From positions 794,186 to 858,185 of the forward strand of contig QQUE01000007.1 of the NCBI GenBank assembly GCA_008501765.1: a stretch of DNA of 64,000 bases, read 5' to 3'. Numbering within the stretch: position 1 is the stretch's first letter; every line of letters begins with the position of its first letter. Both the position numbers and the translations under genes were made by a program. Of this stretch, positions 45,941 through 55,925 are shown piece after piece. Under the pieces are notes generated by a model. It ran no database searches. It had not been told where the DNA came from and worked only from the letters and a program-made list of their open reading frames with translations. The DNA comes from Calditrichota bacterium. GTDB taxonomy: Bacteria; Zhuqueibacterota; Zhuqueibacteria; Zhuqueibacterales; Geothermadaptataceae.

Positions 45941-46657
45941 TTATCGTTTTAAACGCATTATGGCTTTTTCTGTTTTCTCGCGACGAAAAAGCGATTGTTC
46001 ATCGATACATTCGCTCGCAAAATTCATTTTGATGGAATTGGAATACGCCTCCAAAGCCTGGCCTTCGTTTTCCAACCTTTCAAAGGCTTGTCCAAGAAAA
46101 TAATATATTTCACCGCAATCTTTCACTTCAACATAAGTTTTCAAGGTTTTATGAAATTTCACGATGGCATTGGTGTAATATTTTTGCTCGAGCAAATCGA
46201 TGCCGCCATTGCGGTGCTGTTGCCATGCCTGCTCGAGAAGCGGATTCGTTACTTTTTCCACAACACTGTCTTTTTTTTCACCGTGCAAAACGTTGACATT
46301 GCTTATCCGCAACTGTCCTCCGGACTTGCGCTGGGGCAATTTTTCGATCTTTTCCGAGGTGATGAGAAGAAAAAGTTCCTTTCGCGAAATTCGGCGCAAG
46401 TCTGCGATATCGAGGATGGCATTGGCACCAAGAATAAAATTATTTGCTTCTGCCAGCGCCAATTTTACACGACTCTTCTCACCAGTTAAAATTGTATCAA
46501 TCGTTTCCAATACCATTCCTGTCCGGGCCAATTGCCAATGTTCGTCCAAACCGCGGCGAACTTTCACATCCCCGCTCAAGTCTGTAATTCGTACTGAGCT
46601 ACTGGCAAAAAGACAATGAGAAAAGAGCAGTGCAAGCAAAATTATTATTTTTTTCAT
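45941..46657 (-). CDS. exported FecR-like / TPR protein
   Basis: This 238-residue protein has a signal peptide (MKKIIILLALLFSHCLFA), a FecR-like domain (about 22-110: SVRITDLSGDVKVRRG, TGEKSRVKLAL) and C-terminal TPR-like helices (about 140-225). FecR-like domains often occur in envelope proteins outside iron signalling. I chose ATG 46657 since GGACGAT lies upstream; ATG 46669 is possible. No sigma factor gene is near. Confidence 0.75.
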   Translation of the reverse strand: MKKIIILLALLFSHCLFASSSVRITDLSGDVKVRRGLDEHWQLARTGMVLETIDTILTGEKSRVKLALAEANNFILGANAILDIADLRRISRKELFLLITSEKIEKLPQRKSGGQLRISNVNVLHGEKKDSVVEKVTNPLLEQAWQQHRNGGIDLLEQKYYTNAIVKFHKTLKTYVEVKDCGEIYYFLGQAFERLENEGQALEAYSNSIKMNFASECIDEQSLFRREKTEKAIMRLKR

Positions 46658-46701
46658 ATGATCGTCCATTTCTTAAGACTGGTTATTCCAATTGTGAAAA
46701 T

Positions 46702-46786
46702 GTGCCGCGCACTTCGTTGTTTTTTGTCAAAAATGAGTTTTATTTTAACCGTGCGGTTTTAACAATATCAGATAAGTGCACGGCAC
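46702..46786. repeat. GTGCCG hairpin repeat, copy 3 (diverged)
   Basis: GTGCCGCGCACTT (46702-46714) pairs with AAGTGCACGGCAC (46774-46786). The middle differs from copies 1 and 2, but its left arm extends as CGTTG, matching the copy 1 right arm. It stands alone, without a MITE beside it. Confidence 0.8.
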
Positions 46787-46891
46787 ATTACAGGCTATTT
46801 ATCCATAAATCAGGTTAAAAATGTGAGAAATCAACAAAGTATCTTAACTCAATTCTTAAACATTCAAACCTGCACACTTTCACGCAGTTAC

Positions 46892-48496
46892 TCAATGATG
46901 ATCGATAATCCGCACCCAACCATCAGCCAAACCGTTGCGCATTTTGCCATCCTGCAAATATGTCATTGCACCACTGCGCCAGGCATCTTCAAATCCCTGA
47001 TTGATGAGCGTCGCTTCCACCGGAATCCACACCGTACTACGCTCCCCCTCACGCAAGCGGATAACGTATCGCTTGTCGTTTGAGGAGACACGGAAACCAT
47101 CGGCAGGTGAAACGCCGGTATCGAACATTAAATAGACGTGCGCAATCGGTTTTTCGGGGTCATTAACTTCCACGAACGCTGTGCGGATACCCACACTTTC
47201 GAGCAGGGTTGCGTACAAAATCACCAAATCATCGCAATCGCCGCTGCCGCGTTCCAATGTTTCCTGTGCGTATTGTACGCGGTCGTCCATATAAAACGGG
47301 ATATTGGGATCGGGGTGGTAGCGCAAATTCTGTTGCACCAAATCTGAAAATATCGCTTTGGCCATTTTAAAATTATCCGGTTGCACAGTCGGTTCCTGAT
47401 CTGATTTTTGTGCAATACTGCGGGTATAATTTCGAATTTCCCTGTCTTCCGGCGTGAGGAACACACCGAGCTTGTCAATGGCGCCATCCCAGGCGTTGCG
47501 GCTGTGAACGGTCACCTGCGCACTGGCGGATTTTTTTACCTTATGCCCTGCTTTGCCCTCAACTTCGATATCGAGCACGACATCGCGGCGGTGGGAAACA
47601 TTGTGCAATTTTGCACCGAGCAGGGAATATACCGGGATATCGCGGGTGCGGTTTTTACGAATCTTAAAATAGCCGCTATTTTTCGGGCGCACAGAAAAAT
47701 CCTGTACCTTCGAACGCAAATTGACTTCGATATCGTAGCCCGCTGTATTTTTTATCGTTACAAGGGCAATTGGGTATGTATTGTAAAATTGATAATAAGC
47801 CGGATAAATATCCTGAGCAATCACCCGGACATTCTGAATTTGAAACATTTCTTTTTTAGCGCCCCACATGATAACAAAACCAAGGCTGGACTCAAGGCCG
47901 CTAAAATCATCTTCCATTTCATAGTTTATAAAATGGTGTTTGACATCAAAATTAAATGCGAACCAACTTGCCAATGTCAAATTAATGCCGCCGCCGGCAT
48001 ACCAACCAAGGCGCATTCCGGTTTCAACGAGGACTTCATTTTCGACTACATTTTGGGATTTACCCTGAATTTCAGTATTCCAATAGGGTCCACCACCAAT
48101 GGTCAAATACGGTTGAAATGAGGTCGGAAGTTTGCCCGGCAATAAATCCCAACGCAATCCGAAGAGCAAAGGAATGACCATGGAAACGCCGTCGTAATCA
48201 TCGGAATTATAACTCCAGGTTCCTGCGGCAAATGCACCCAAATGGGTTTCGAAAAAGATATTGCTCTGAAACCGCGAAACATAATAAATGTAGGAACCAA
48301 AACCGTTCATCGAAACCGTTGATGTGACCTCCTGCGAATTCGTCGTAAGCTTGAAGCGCGAAGTCTGGTTGGTGATATTCCAAAAAGCCACGCGAAAACC
48401 GAGACCGGATGACCGTGAAATGCCTTGTGCCATTGTGTTTGAAGTCATTACGAGCATCCAGCCTGCGAACAAGATAATAAGTCTAACGCTTCTCAA
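46892..48496 (-). CDS. outer-membrane beta-barrel fused to a transglutaminase-like domain
   Basis: This 534-residue protein has a signal peptide, an eight-strand-type barrel (about 28-213, ending at WG), an Ig-like beta linker (about 215-335) and a C-terminal transglutaminase-like domain (about 375-500). The catalytic triad pattern is visible: Cys421 in GSGDCDDLVILYATLLESVGI, His453 in IAHVYLMFD and Asp459. The enzyme part would be outside or under the outer membrane. The start is TTG (48496) with GGGAG upstream; the paralogue gene is 19 bases upstream. The barrel domain is similar to that paralogue, so one arose from the other by fusion. The substrate is unknown. Confidence 0.85.
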   Translation of the reverse strand: MRSVRLIILFAGWMLVMTSNTMAQGISRSSGLGFRVAFWNITNQTSRFKLTTNSQEVTSTVSMNGFGSYIYYVSRFQSNIFFETHLGAFAAGTWSYNSDDYDGVSMVIPLLFGLRWDLLPGKLPTSFQPYLTIGGGPYWNTEIQGKSQNVVENEVLVETGMRLGWYAGGGINLTLASWFAFNFDVKHHFINYEMEDDFSGLESSLGFVIMWGAKKEMFQIQNVRVIAQDIYPAYYQFYNTYPIALVTIKNTAGYDIEVNLRSKVQDFSVRPKNSGYFKIRKNRTRDIPVYSLLGAKLHNVSHRRDVVLDIEVEGKAGHKVKKSASAQVTVHSRNAWDGAIDKLGVFLTPEDREIRNYTRSIAQKSDQEPTVQPDNFKMAKAIFSDLVQQNLRYHPDPNIPFYMDDRVQYAQETLERGSGDCDDLVILYATLLESVGIRTAFVEVNDPEKPIAHVYLMFDTGVSPADGFRVSSNDKRYVIRLREGERSTVWIPVEATLINQGFEDAWRSGAMTYLQDGKMRNGLADGWVRIIDHH

Positions 48497-48515
48497 CCCT
48501 CACTCCCAACTATTT

Positions 48516-49172
48516 TTAATACCGTGTGCGATAGCGGCCCCACATAAAACTCACGCCCAAACCAAAATCGAAACCGCTGTAATCGTGTTTCACATTATAA
48601 TCAATAAAATGATATTTTGCATCTAAATTTAAGGCTAAATTGGGTGTTAAATGAAAATTAAATCCGCCGCCGGCATAACCGCCCGGTTCAAAATTTGTAT
48701 TGACGATCACTTCGTCCTGATCGTATCGGTACTCTTCAACATGCACATCGCTGATCCAGTAAGCCCCGACACCGAAAGTGAGAAATGGCCGCAGCGCACT
48801 GTAACTGCGCGGGTGCATTAAATCCTGGCGAAATCCCAATAAAAAGGGTGTGATTGCCGAGACATCAACATTTTCGGAATTATGATAATAACTGTCTGCT
48901 TCCACCTGGCCAATGCCACCAAGGTTGAATTCCACAAACCAGTAATCATCGACACGGGAGAAAAAATAGAGCCAGCCTCCTGCCCCGCCAACATGGACTT
49001 CGTCGCGATCGCTCGAAGTGGTAATTCGAATACCGGCATCGTTTTTATTCATATTCCAAAAACTGCCGCGAACGCCAAAGCCGGAATTTTTTGGTTTGTA
49101 CTGTGCCTGTAAAGCAGTTGCCAACAATAAACTCCCTGTGATTAATACTAAAAGTCCAATTTTTCGTTTCAT
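48516..49172 (-). CDS. outer-membrane beta-barrel protein
   Basis: This 218-residue exported barrel is a paralogue of the N-terminal domain of the next gene: GYAGGGFNFHLTPNLALNLD here against WYAGGGINLTLASWFAFNFD there, and SFMWG against VIMWG at the end. It is of the OmpA/OmpW-like eight-strand size. AGGAG precedes the ATG. It is the first gene of the pair and lacks any added domain. Confidence 0.88.
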   Translation of the reverse strand: MKRKIGLLVLITGSLLLATALQAQYKPKNSGFGVRGSFWNMNKNDAGIRITTSSDRDEVHVGGAGGWLYFFSRVDDYWFVEFNLGGIGQVEADSYYHNSENVDVSAITPFLLGFRQDLMHPRSYSALRPFLTFGVGAYWISDVHVEEYRYDQDEVIVNTNFEPGGYAGGGFNFHLTPNLALNLDAKYHFIDYNVKHDYSGFDFGLGVSFMWGRYRTRY

Positions 49173-49565
49173 ATTTTTGCTCCTGATATTTGATTTTGTG
49201 ACAAAAAGGATAATTGCTAAAAAATTTTCAGTGCAGTGCTTTTATCAACTTTTATTCAAACTCGATGCCAGAATTAATTAATCGATACAAAAACAATAAT
49301 ATCAAAAATTTGGAGCATGTTTACCGGGAGAACCAAATCTGCGGAATTTTTAGAACTGCGGAAATCCTCCGCGCAAAAGCAGGGATTTTATAGCATACTC
49401 CATCCTCGAATCCGGAAGTAAATTGGAATGATTCCAGAATTGCAATTGAGTCATTTATTGCTTGCATTTTTAAATTTAATATCCTTTATTAATTGCCAAA
49501 ATATAGTATTTTCATTTTTCGCAGAATTATGAATCAAACCAAATTCAAAAATTTCCAGGAAATTC
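49173..49565. other. gap holding two divergent promoters
   Basis: About 393 bp between the barrel gene on the minus strand and the oxidase genes on the plus strand. No gene is supported. The promoter of the cytochrome operon should lie here, but no box was clear enough to name. Confidence 0.4.
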
Positions 49566-50945
49566 ATGCAAACCAATATTATATATTCCAAACGTTGGCT
49601 CGCAGTAGCTATTGGTGCGTTGATGACGGGCGGATTGTTATCATTGATATTGGTCATAGGACGTGTCCCATTTATTAATACGTTAATTACCGATCCAAAT
49701 TTTGCCAAGAAGTGTCTCATCGTTCATGTAAATCTCTCTATTTTTGTCTGGTTTTCAGCCTACATTGCCGGTTTGTTCCAGCTTATTCCCGAGTCGAAAT
49801 TTCATATATTTTCCCGTTCATCTGTCCTTTGGGCTGCCATAATCGGGCTGGTTTTGTTGGTCATCACACTCGTCATTCCCGATGTTGAACCGATTTTATC
49901 AAATTACATTCCTGTGCTGAATCACCCGTTCTTTTTCGCCGGATTAGGGCTGTTCGCATTGAGTGTTTGCGTAGCATTTCTCGACGCCAGACTTTTCAGT
50001 TCCTTCACCTCAACATTAGAAAACGCGCACAATGCAATTCCCTCTGCAGCAGTCAACGGGATAAAAGCCGCCGTTGTGGCATTTTTACTGGCCGTGATCA
50101 CCTTCGGCATTTCCTGGTTTTTCATCGATAAATCTGTGGCGCCCGATTTATTTTTTGAATTGCTCTTCTGGGGTGGCGGCCATGTTTTGCAGTTTGCCAA
50201 TGTGCTTGCGATGTTGGTCGCCTGGATTTTTCTCGTTAAAAAATTGACTGGCAGTGAATTTATTTCAAAAAAAATAAGCACTGTTCTTTACATCGTTTTC
50301 GTATTGCCATTATTTATCGCGCCGTATTTCGCCAGCCAGATTCAATCCCCCGGAATATATCTGAGTAAATTTACAACCCTGATGCAACATGGTATTTTTC
50401 CGATTGTGTGTCTGTTTATTATTCTGGCGATCAAAAAAATCTTCGAATCAAAAGCTACCGGGAAAATGGACTCCGGGCAAATCCGTTCATCTGCGTTTAA
50501 CGGATTTGCCGCCAGCGTAATTTTAATATTAACCGGATTTATTTTTGGAGCGCTGATTCGAGGTTCCGACACCATGATTCCAGCACATTACCACGCGGCT
50601 ATCGGGGCTGTGACCGTGTCTTTTATGGCAATGACTTATGAACTTTTTCCGCGATTTTCTCTGGAAATTCCATCTGAAAAATTGCAGAAACTGGCTAATT
50701 GGCAACCGGCCATTTACGGCATTGGACAGTTTCTTTTTGCAGCCGGTCTGGCTTATGCACGCATGCTGCGCAAGGTTTATGGCGAGGAACAGATCGTCAA
50801 TTCTGTTTCACAAAAAGTGGGGCTGGGAATAATGGGATTTGGCGGATTGCTGGCAGTAACCGGTGGTGTTTTATTTATCTGGATTGCCCTGCGCACGTGG
50901 TGGAACCGTAGCCCACAGGCTAAGCTCGTAACTAACGAATTTTGA
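49566..50945 (+). CDS. divergent heme-copper oxidase subunit I-like protein
   Basis: This 459-residue protein of about 12 membrane helices resembles subunit I of heme-copper oxidases (cbb3/NorB-like). Candidate heme ligands are His54 (HVNLS) and His343 (HYHAA, with His341). CuB ligands are incomplete: His206 in the helix-VI position, with one His (275) instead of the pair in helix VII. It may be a catalytically inactive assembly or electron-transfer protein, or a distinct enzyme. It heads the operon with SCO and the caa3 genes. AGGAA lies before the ATG. Confidence 0.75.
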   Translation: MQTNIIYSKRWLAVAIGALMTGGLLSLILVIGRVPFINTLITDPNFAKKCLIVHVNLSIFVWFSAYIAGLFQLIPESKFHIFSRSSVLWAAIIGLVLLVITLVIPDVEPILSNYIPVLNHPFFFAGLGLFALSVCVAFLDARLFSSFTSTLENAHNAIPSAAVNGIKAAVVAFLLAVITFGISWFFIDKSVAPDLFFELLFWGGGHVLQFANVLAMLVAWIFLVKKLTGSEFISKKISTVLYIVFVLPLFIAPYFASQIQSPGIYLSKFTTLMQHGIFPIVCLFIILAIKKIFESKATGKMDSGQIRSSAFNGFAASVILILTGFIFGALIRGSDTMIPAHYHAAIGAVTVSFMAMTYELFPRFSLEIPSEKLQKLANWQPAIYGIGQFLFAAGLAYARMLRKVYGEEQIVNSVSQKVGLGIMGFGGLLAVTGGVLFIWIALRTWWNRSPQAKLVTNEF

Positions 50946-50983
50946 TAAAATAAAAATAGATATAAACTAAATTGGAGTAAAAG

Positions 50984-51802
50984 ATGAACATCTTTCATCT
51001 TCTAAATCGAACTAAAAAAGACATTCTCACCAATTTTATCATTTTGATTGGGATGTTATTTTTTCTGACGAATCAGAGCCTCGCTCAAATTCAGCCGGGC
51101 AATGAGATTGTCGGAATTGATGAAAAGCTGGGAGAAATGGCTGATCTCAATTTTACATTTGTCAACTCAAAAGGAGACAGCGTCAATATCGCCAAACTGG
51201 TTGACCGGCCGACAATTCTCAACTTTGTCTATTTTAATTGCCCCAGCATCTGCACCCCGATTTTAAACGGCTTGCAGCGGGCCCTCAACAACCTCGATCT
51301 CGAAGCCGGAAAAGACTACCGCGTTCTGACAATCAGTTTTAATAAAGACGAAGATTTCAAACTGGCAAATCAGAAAAAGCTCAACTATTTGAAAAAATTC
51401 TACACGCCATTTCCAGAATACGAATGGGTCTGGCTTACAGGCGACAGTACAAATATTGAAGGAATCACCAGCACGGTTGGCTTCAACTTTAAACGCACAA
51501 AGGATGATTTTGCCCATTCAGCCGCACTCATCGTTTTATCCGGCGAAGGCAAAGTGACAAGGTATTTATACGGCACTTATTTCAATCAATTTGATCTTAA
51601 AATGGCCATAATTGAAGCGTCGGAAGGGCGCGTCGGACCATCCATCGCGAAAATGCTCAAGTTCTGTTTCAGCTACGATCCTGAAGGCCGTCGCTATGTT
51701 TTTAACTTTCTTAAAATTTCGGCCAGCTTCATAATCGGATTTGTTCTCATTTTCGTTTTTGCTGTGGGAGTTCGGTCGAAAAAAGGAAAACAGGAAAGTT
51801 GA
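50984..51802 (+). CDS. SCO1/SenC-family copper chaperone
   Basis: This 272-residue protein has an N-terminal membrane anchor/signal, a thioredoxin-like domain with CPSICTP (the copper-binding CxxxC) and His in FAHSAA, and a C-terminal membrane helix (about 242-262), which is less usual. It delivers copper to the CuA site of subunit II. GGAG precedes the ATG. It lies between the subunit-I-like gene and ctaD. Confidence 0.93.
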   Translation: MNIFHLLNRTKKDILTNFIILIGMLFFLTNQSLAQIQPGNEIVGIDEKLGEMADLNFTFVNSKGDSVNIAKLVDRPTILNFVYFNCPSICTPILNGLQRALNNLDLEAGKDYRVLTISFNKDEDFKLANQKKLNYLKKFYTPFPEYEWVWLTGDSTNIEGITSTVGFNFKRTKDDFAHSAALIVLSGEGKVTRYLYGTYFNQFDLKMAIIEASEGRVGPSIAKMLKFCFSYDPEGRRYVFNFLKISASFIIGFVLIFVFAVGVRSKKGKQES

Positions 51803-51885
51803 TCTTTGGCGGGTTGGGATTCTAAAGTAAATAAAAAAATACACTCTTTGCTGGGTGATAAAGTAATAATTATTTAGGAGGAAGT

Positions 51886-53517
51886 ATGCCGAGTCATACT
51901 TTGGACGATACAGTGCAAAACGGAGAGAGCTATCTCGATGTGAAAGGCCGATACACCGGCGTTTTCGGCTGGATTTTTTCCGTCGATCACAAGAGAATTG
52001 GCCTTCTTTATTTGGGCTCTGTATTTGTCTTTTTTACCGTGGGAATTCTGTTGGGACTTTTCATGCGCCTTGAGCAAATGACAATGGGCGAAACGCTGAT
52101 GACAGCCACAACTTACAATCGCTTGTTTACGTTGCATGGCGTCATTATGATATTTTTGTTTATAATTCCGGGAACCGCCGGCACGCTGGGCAATTTCTTT
52201 TTACCGATTCAAATTGGCGCCAAAGACGTCTTTTTCCCCCGGCTTAATTTACTTTCCTGGTGGCTCTACATTGCGGGTGCCGTGATGGCACTGCTGGCCA
52301 TTTTTACAGGGGATGGAATGGCCGATACAGGTTGGACATTTTATGTGCCATACAGCACGCAAACAGGTACCAATGTAACCCTGGCGTTAACAGCCGCATT
52401 CATATTAGGATTTTCCTCAATTCTAACCGGTCTGAACTTTGTCGCCACCATTCACCGGATGCGTGCTCCAGGCATGAATTTTCATCGCATGCCGCTTTTT
52501 GTCTGGAGTTTGTACGCCACCGCGTGGATTCAAGTCCTCGCCACTCCCGTGGTTGGCATCACGCTGGTTTTAGTAATTTTGGAACGCACATTGGGTATCG
52601 GAATTTTTAATCCAGCCATGGGCGGTGATCCGATTCTGTATCAGCACTTATTCTGGATTTATTCGCACCCGGCCGTGTATCTCATGGTTCTTCCTGGCAT
52701 GGGCGTTATCTCGGAAATCATTCCAACTTTTTGCCGCCGCACCATTTTTGGCTACAAAGCGATCGCATGGTCAAGTGTGGGAATCGCTGCTGTTGGTACA
52801 TTGGTTTGGGGACACCATATGTACGTCAGTGGGCAAAGCAGCACAGCAAGTATCGTTTTTTCTTTTCTGACGTTTTTTGTCGCTATTCCGACGGCTATTA
52901 AAGTATTTAACTGGGTCGCAACAATGTACAAAGCTTCAATTCGTGTCGAAGTCCCATTTTTATACGCTCTTGCATTCCTCTTCCACTTTCTTATTGGTGG
53001 ATTAACCGGCCTGATGATGGCAGCGATTTCAGTGGACGTGCACGTCCACGATACCTATTTTGTCGTTGGCCACTTTCATTATACCATGTTTGGCGGATCC
53101 GTTTTTGCACTTTTTGGCGCGCTCTATTATTGGGGTCCGAAAATGTGGGGCCGGATGTACCACAATAAAACCGCCATCGTTGCATTGGTGCTGCAATTAA
53201 TCGGTTTTAACACACTCTACATGACAATGATGTATCTGGGCTATCAGGGCATGCCGCGCCGCTATTTCGACCACTTGCCGCAGTTTCATGATGCCCATCT
53301 CGTAGCAACATTCGGCTCCTGGTTTCTTGTTTCCGGCCTTTTATTGATGATTGGCACCCTCCTGTACTCGGTTTTTCGAGGGGAAAAAGCTCCGGCTAAT
53401 CCCTGGGGAGGAACCACGCTTGAATGGCAAATTCCAACCCCGCCGCCATTGGAAAATTTTGATGAAATTCCAACGATAACCGACGAGCCGTACGCACACA
53501 AAGAGGAGGCCGTATAA
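51886..53517 (+). CDS. ctaD: cytochrome c oxidase subunit I (caa3, A2-type)
   Basis: This 543-residue catalytic subunit has 12 membrane helices. The helix II heme ligand is in TLHGVIM. The helix VI motif is YSHPAVY: the HPxxY with the cross-linked Tyr, and the YS of A2-type oxidases in place of the Glu. Helix VII has WGHHMY and helix X has [12 protein letters not shown]. It reduces oxygen to water with proton pumping. AGGAGG precedes the ATG, and the stop overlaps the ctaE ATG by one base. Confidence 0.97.
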   Translation: MPSHTLDDTVQNGESYLDVKGRYTGVFGWIFSVDHKRIGLLYLGSVFVFFTVGILLGLFMRLEQMTMGETLMTATTYNRLFTLHGVIMIFLFIIPGTAGTLGNFFLPIQIGAKDVFFPRLNLLSWWLYIAGAVMALLAIFTGDGMADTGWTFYVPYSTQTGTNVTLALTAAFILGFSSILTGLNFVATIHRMRAPGMNFHRMPLFVWSLYATAWIQVLATPVVGITLVLVILERTLGIGIFNPAMGGDPILYQHLFWIYSHPAVYLMVLPGMGVISEIIPTFCRRTIFGYKAIAWSSVGIAAVGTLVWGHHMYVSGQSSTASIVFSFLTFFVAIPTAIKVFNWVATMYKASIRVEVPFLYALAFLFHFLIGGLTGLMMAAISVDVHVHDTYFVVGHFHYTMFGGSVFALFGALYYWGPKMWGRMYHNKTAIVALVLQLIGFNTLYMTMMYLGYQGMPRRYFDHLPQFHDAHLVATFGSWFLVSGLLLMIGTLLYSVFRGEKAPANPWGGTTLEWQIPTPPPLENFDEIPTITDEPYAHKEEAV

Positions 53518-54311
53518 TGAGTAATCATGCAGCAACAATGGTCGCCCACAAACACCCCAGTGATGTTGAAGGTGCAAAAATTGGAATGTGGTTATTTCTC
53601 TTCACTGAAGTATTACTCTTCGGCGGATTGTTTATCGCCTATGCTGTTTATCGATCGGTTTATCCCGAAGCGTTTCAAACAGCCGCAGCCAATCTGGATA
53701 CATTCATCGGCGCTGTAAACACGCTTTTTTTGCTCACGAGTAGCCTGACAGTCGTGATTGCGATCGTTGCGTTGCAAAAGGACAAGCAAAAAATGGCCGT
53801 GTGGATGATTTGGGCAACTGTCCTTTTTGCCCTCGGATTTATGGTCAACAAATATTTCGAATGGAGTGCAAAAATTCATCACGGGATTTATCCGGGCTCA
53901 CCCGAGCTTTTAGCCGATCACAGCAAAGGCGAAATCGTCTTTTATAATTTGTATTATACGATGACCGGCCTGCACGGATTGCACGTGATTATTGGTTTGA
54001 TCGTCTTCTTTTTTGTGCTCTATTTTATCAAGCGCCGACCAGTTGTAACCGAAGAAATGCCTTATGAAATTTTAAAGAATGTGCGTGGAACTTCCCGTCT
54101 TGCCGTGGTTTCAGAAAAAGGCGAAGAACTCGGGACAGTTGCCCAACTCGATGACAAGGTTGAGTTGGTCGATATCCGTCTGACTTATGAACCCGTCGCC
54201 GAAAAAAGGGATCCCCGCAATTTCGTAAAACTTGAAAATGCCGGACTCTATTGGCATCTGGTCGATGTTATCTGGATTTTCCTTTTTCCACTTTTCTACC
54301 TCATTACATAG
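53517..54311 (+). CDS. ctaE: cytochrome c oxidase subunit III, with loop insertion
   Basis: This 264-residue membrane protein has the COX3 features [24 protein letters not shown] and the last helix [12 protein letters not shown]. The usual bacterial form is near 200 residues; an extra soluble segment of about 65 residues (172-238) separates the last two helices. The ATG overlaps the ctaD stop (TAATG), so they are translationally coupled. Confidence 0.95.
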   Translation: MSNHAATMVAHKHPSDVEGAKIGMWLFLFTEVLLFGGLFIAYAVYRSVYPEAFQTAAANLDTFIGAVNTLFLLTSSLTVVIAIVALQKDKQKMAVWMIWATVLFALGFMVNKYFEWSAKIHHGIYPGSPELLADHSKGEIVFYNLYYTMTGLHGLHVIIGLIVFFFVLYFIKRRPVVTEEMPYEILKNVRGTSRLAVVSEKGEELGTVAQLDDKVELVDIRLTYEPVAEKRDPRNFVKLENAGLYWHLVDVIWIFLFPLFYLIT

Positions 54312-54327
54312 AAAGGAAATTAGACCT

Positions 54328-54609
54328 ATGCATGAAAATGAACATGAAATGAAATACAGTACCTATATTTATGTGTGGCTGGCATTGGTAGTTTTAACCT
54401 GGGTGACAGTCGCTGTGGCCAGTATTGATTTCGGCAACGCGGCCGTATTTGTAGCGCTTCTCATCGCTGCGTTTAAATCGTCGCTGGTTGTCGCCTGGTT
54501 TATGCACCTGAAAAATGAATCTGCTACCATAAAATGGATGGTAGCGACATTGTTCATCGTATTTGCCATTTTTATCGGTATCACCTTTACGGATTACCCG
54601 TTTAGATAA
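54328..54609 (+). CDS. ctaF: cytochrome c oxidase subunit IV (small subunit)
   Basis: This 93-residue protein has three membrane helices and the prokaryotic COX4 motif KSSLVVAWFMHLK. I start at ATG 54328 (MHENEHEMKYS), with AAAGGAAA 10 bases upstream; the frame is open earlier but overlaps ctaE. It stabilises the oxidase complex. Confidence 0.9.
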   Translation: MHENEHEMKYSTYIYVWLALVVLTWVTVAVASIDFGNAAVFVALLIAAFKSSLVVAWFMHLKNESATIKWMVATLFIVFAIFIGITFTDYPFR

Positions 54610-54624
54610 AAACAGGTGATAGGA

Positions 54625-54689
54625 GTTAGGTTTTAGGTGTTGACCTTTCATATTTGGACAGCACTAAAAACCAGCGCCTGAAATCTAAC
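54625..54689. repeat. short inverted repeat between ctaF and ctaC
   Basis: GTTAGGTTTTAGGTG (54625-54639) and, reversed, GTTAGATTTCAGGCG (54675-54689) match at 12 of 15 positions. It may be a hairpin in the mRNA that adjusts the ratio of the subunits, or a degenerate repeat of the genome. Confidence 0.4.
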
Positions 54690-54734
54690 AACTTAAAACT
54701 AAAAACTAACCTTTTTAAAAAATAAGGAGAAACT

Positions 54735-55658
54735 ATGCTCTCAGGTGCATCCAGTTTTGCATCACTTGTCGATGATGCATTTTTCTTCATCCTGATTATC
54801 TCGATCATCTTTTTTGTTGGCATCGTCGCAACCATGCTCTTTTTCGTCGTGCGGTATCACCATACACGAAATAAAAAAGTTGCAAATATCGAAGGCAATT
54901 TGACCCTGGAAATTGTCTGGACAGTGATTCCGACTCTATTGGTTATGGGTATGTTTTATTATGGATTTATCGGATACGACACCATGCGTAACGTGCCGGA
55001 TGACGCGATGGAAATTACCGTCACCGGCAGAAAATGGTCCTGGACATTTACCTATGAAAATGGATTTCAGGCAACAACTTTGACGGTTCCAAAAGGCAGA
55101 GCTGTCAAAGCGAATATCGAATCCGAAGATGTCATCCACAGTTTTTACATCCCGGCTTTTCGCGTCAAACAGGATGCCGTACCCGGCCGTGATACTTATT
55201 TGTGGTTTCGTGCGACGGAAACCGGCACTTTCGATATTCTCTGTACTGAATTTTGTGGCGACCGCCATGCCTATATGTTGTCAACTGTTGAAGTTATGTC
55301 GGAAAGTGATTACAATACCTGGTATGCCGGAACCAGTGGCGAGCAAATCACCGAAGGCGGCGATCTTAGCGCTGCCGGTGAAAAACTTGTTACCTTGAAG
55401 GGTTGTATCGCCTGCCACAGCATCGACGGCTCACCACGGATTTCGCCTTCATTTAAAGGGCTTTATGGCAAAATGGAGACTGTTTATACGGACGGCAAAG
55501 AACGGCAGGTTCTCATCGACGATGCCTATATTGCGAAATCAATCAAGGAACCTGCTGCTGATAAAGTAAAAGGATTCGAAAATATTCCAATGCCACCGCA
55601 GCCCCTTTCTGATGATGAAATTAAAGCCATTACTGAATATTTGAAATCGATTAAATAA
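54735..55658 (+). CDS. ctaC: cytochrome c oxidase subunit II fused to cytochrome c
   Basis: This 307-residue protein has two membrane helices, the CuA domain with CTEFCGDRHAYM, and a C-terminal class I cytochrome c domain with CIACH (heme c) and a Met ligand near MPPQPL. This fusion is the mark of caa3-type oxidases. No signal peptide of the classical kind is seen before the first helix. AAGGAG precedes the ATG. It comes after I, III and IV, an order that differs from the common II-I-III. Confidence 0.96.
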   Translation: MLSGASSFASLVDDAFFFILIISIIFFVGIVATMLFFVVRYHHTRNKKVANIEGNLTLEIVWTVIPTLLVMGMFYYGFIGYDTMRNVPDDAMEITVTGRKWSWTFTYENGFQATTLTVPKGRAVKANIESEDVIHSFYIPAFRVKQDAVPGRDTYLWFRATETGTFDILCTEFCGDRHAYMLSTVEVMSESDYNTWYAGTSGEQITEGGDLSAAGEKLVTLKGCIACHSIDGSPRISPSFKGLYGKMETVYTDGKERQVLIDDAYIAKSIKEPAADKVKGFENIPMPPQPLSDDEIKAITEYLKSIK

Positions 55659-55925
55659 ATCGCGATTCGAAGGGGGATTTTTTAATTCTCCCTTTGAAGG
55701 GAGACGATTTGTGCTCGTCAAGAGTACGGATTAGAGGGATGTTACTCCTCAATTTACGAGTTTTCCACATTTATAGCATCCTAACTTGACGCGAATGCGA
55801 CCGCTTTTATCGGGAATCCATTTGTTTTGAACTCGACTGGACTTGGATTCCGTCTAAAAGCATGACGGAATGACGAAATTTGAATACCTACTTTTATAAT
55901 AAGATGAAAAGGCGATCTGCCAACA
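55659..55925. repeat. hairpin-rich gap between ctaC and ctaB
   Basis: GGAATCCA (55813-55820) and TGGATTCC (55844-55851) form a hairpin followed by TGACGGAATGACG, the style of dispersed palindromic repeats in many genomes. An inverted stretch with CCCTTTGAAGGG lies near 55690. No gene is supported. Confidence 0.5.

Noticed and set aside
47408-48121. Plus-strand frame of 237 codons opposite the transglutaminase-barrel gene
   Set aside because: It is a shadow of a gene with clear signal peptide, barrel and catalytic motifs on the other strand.
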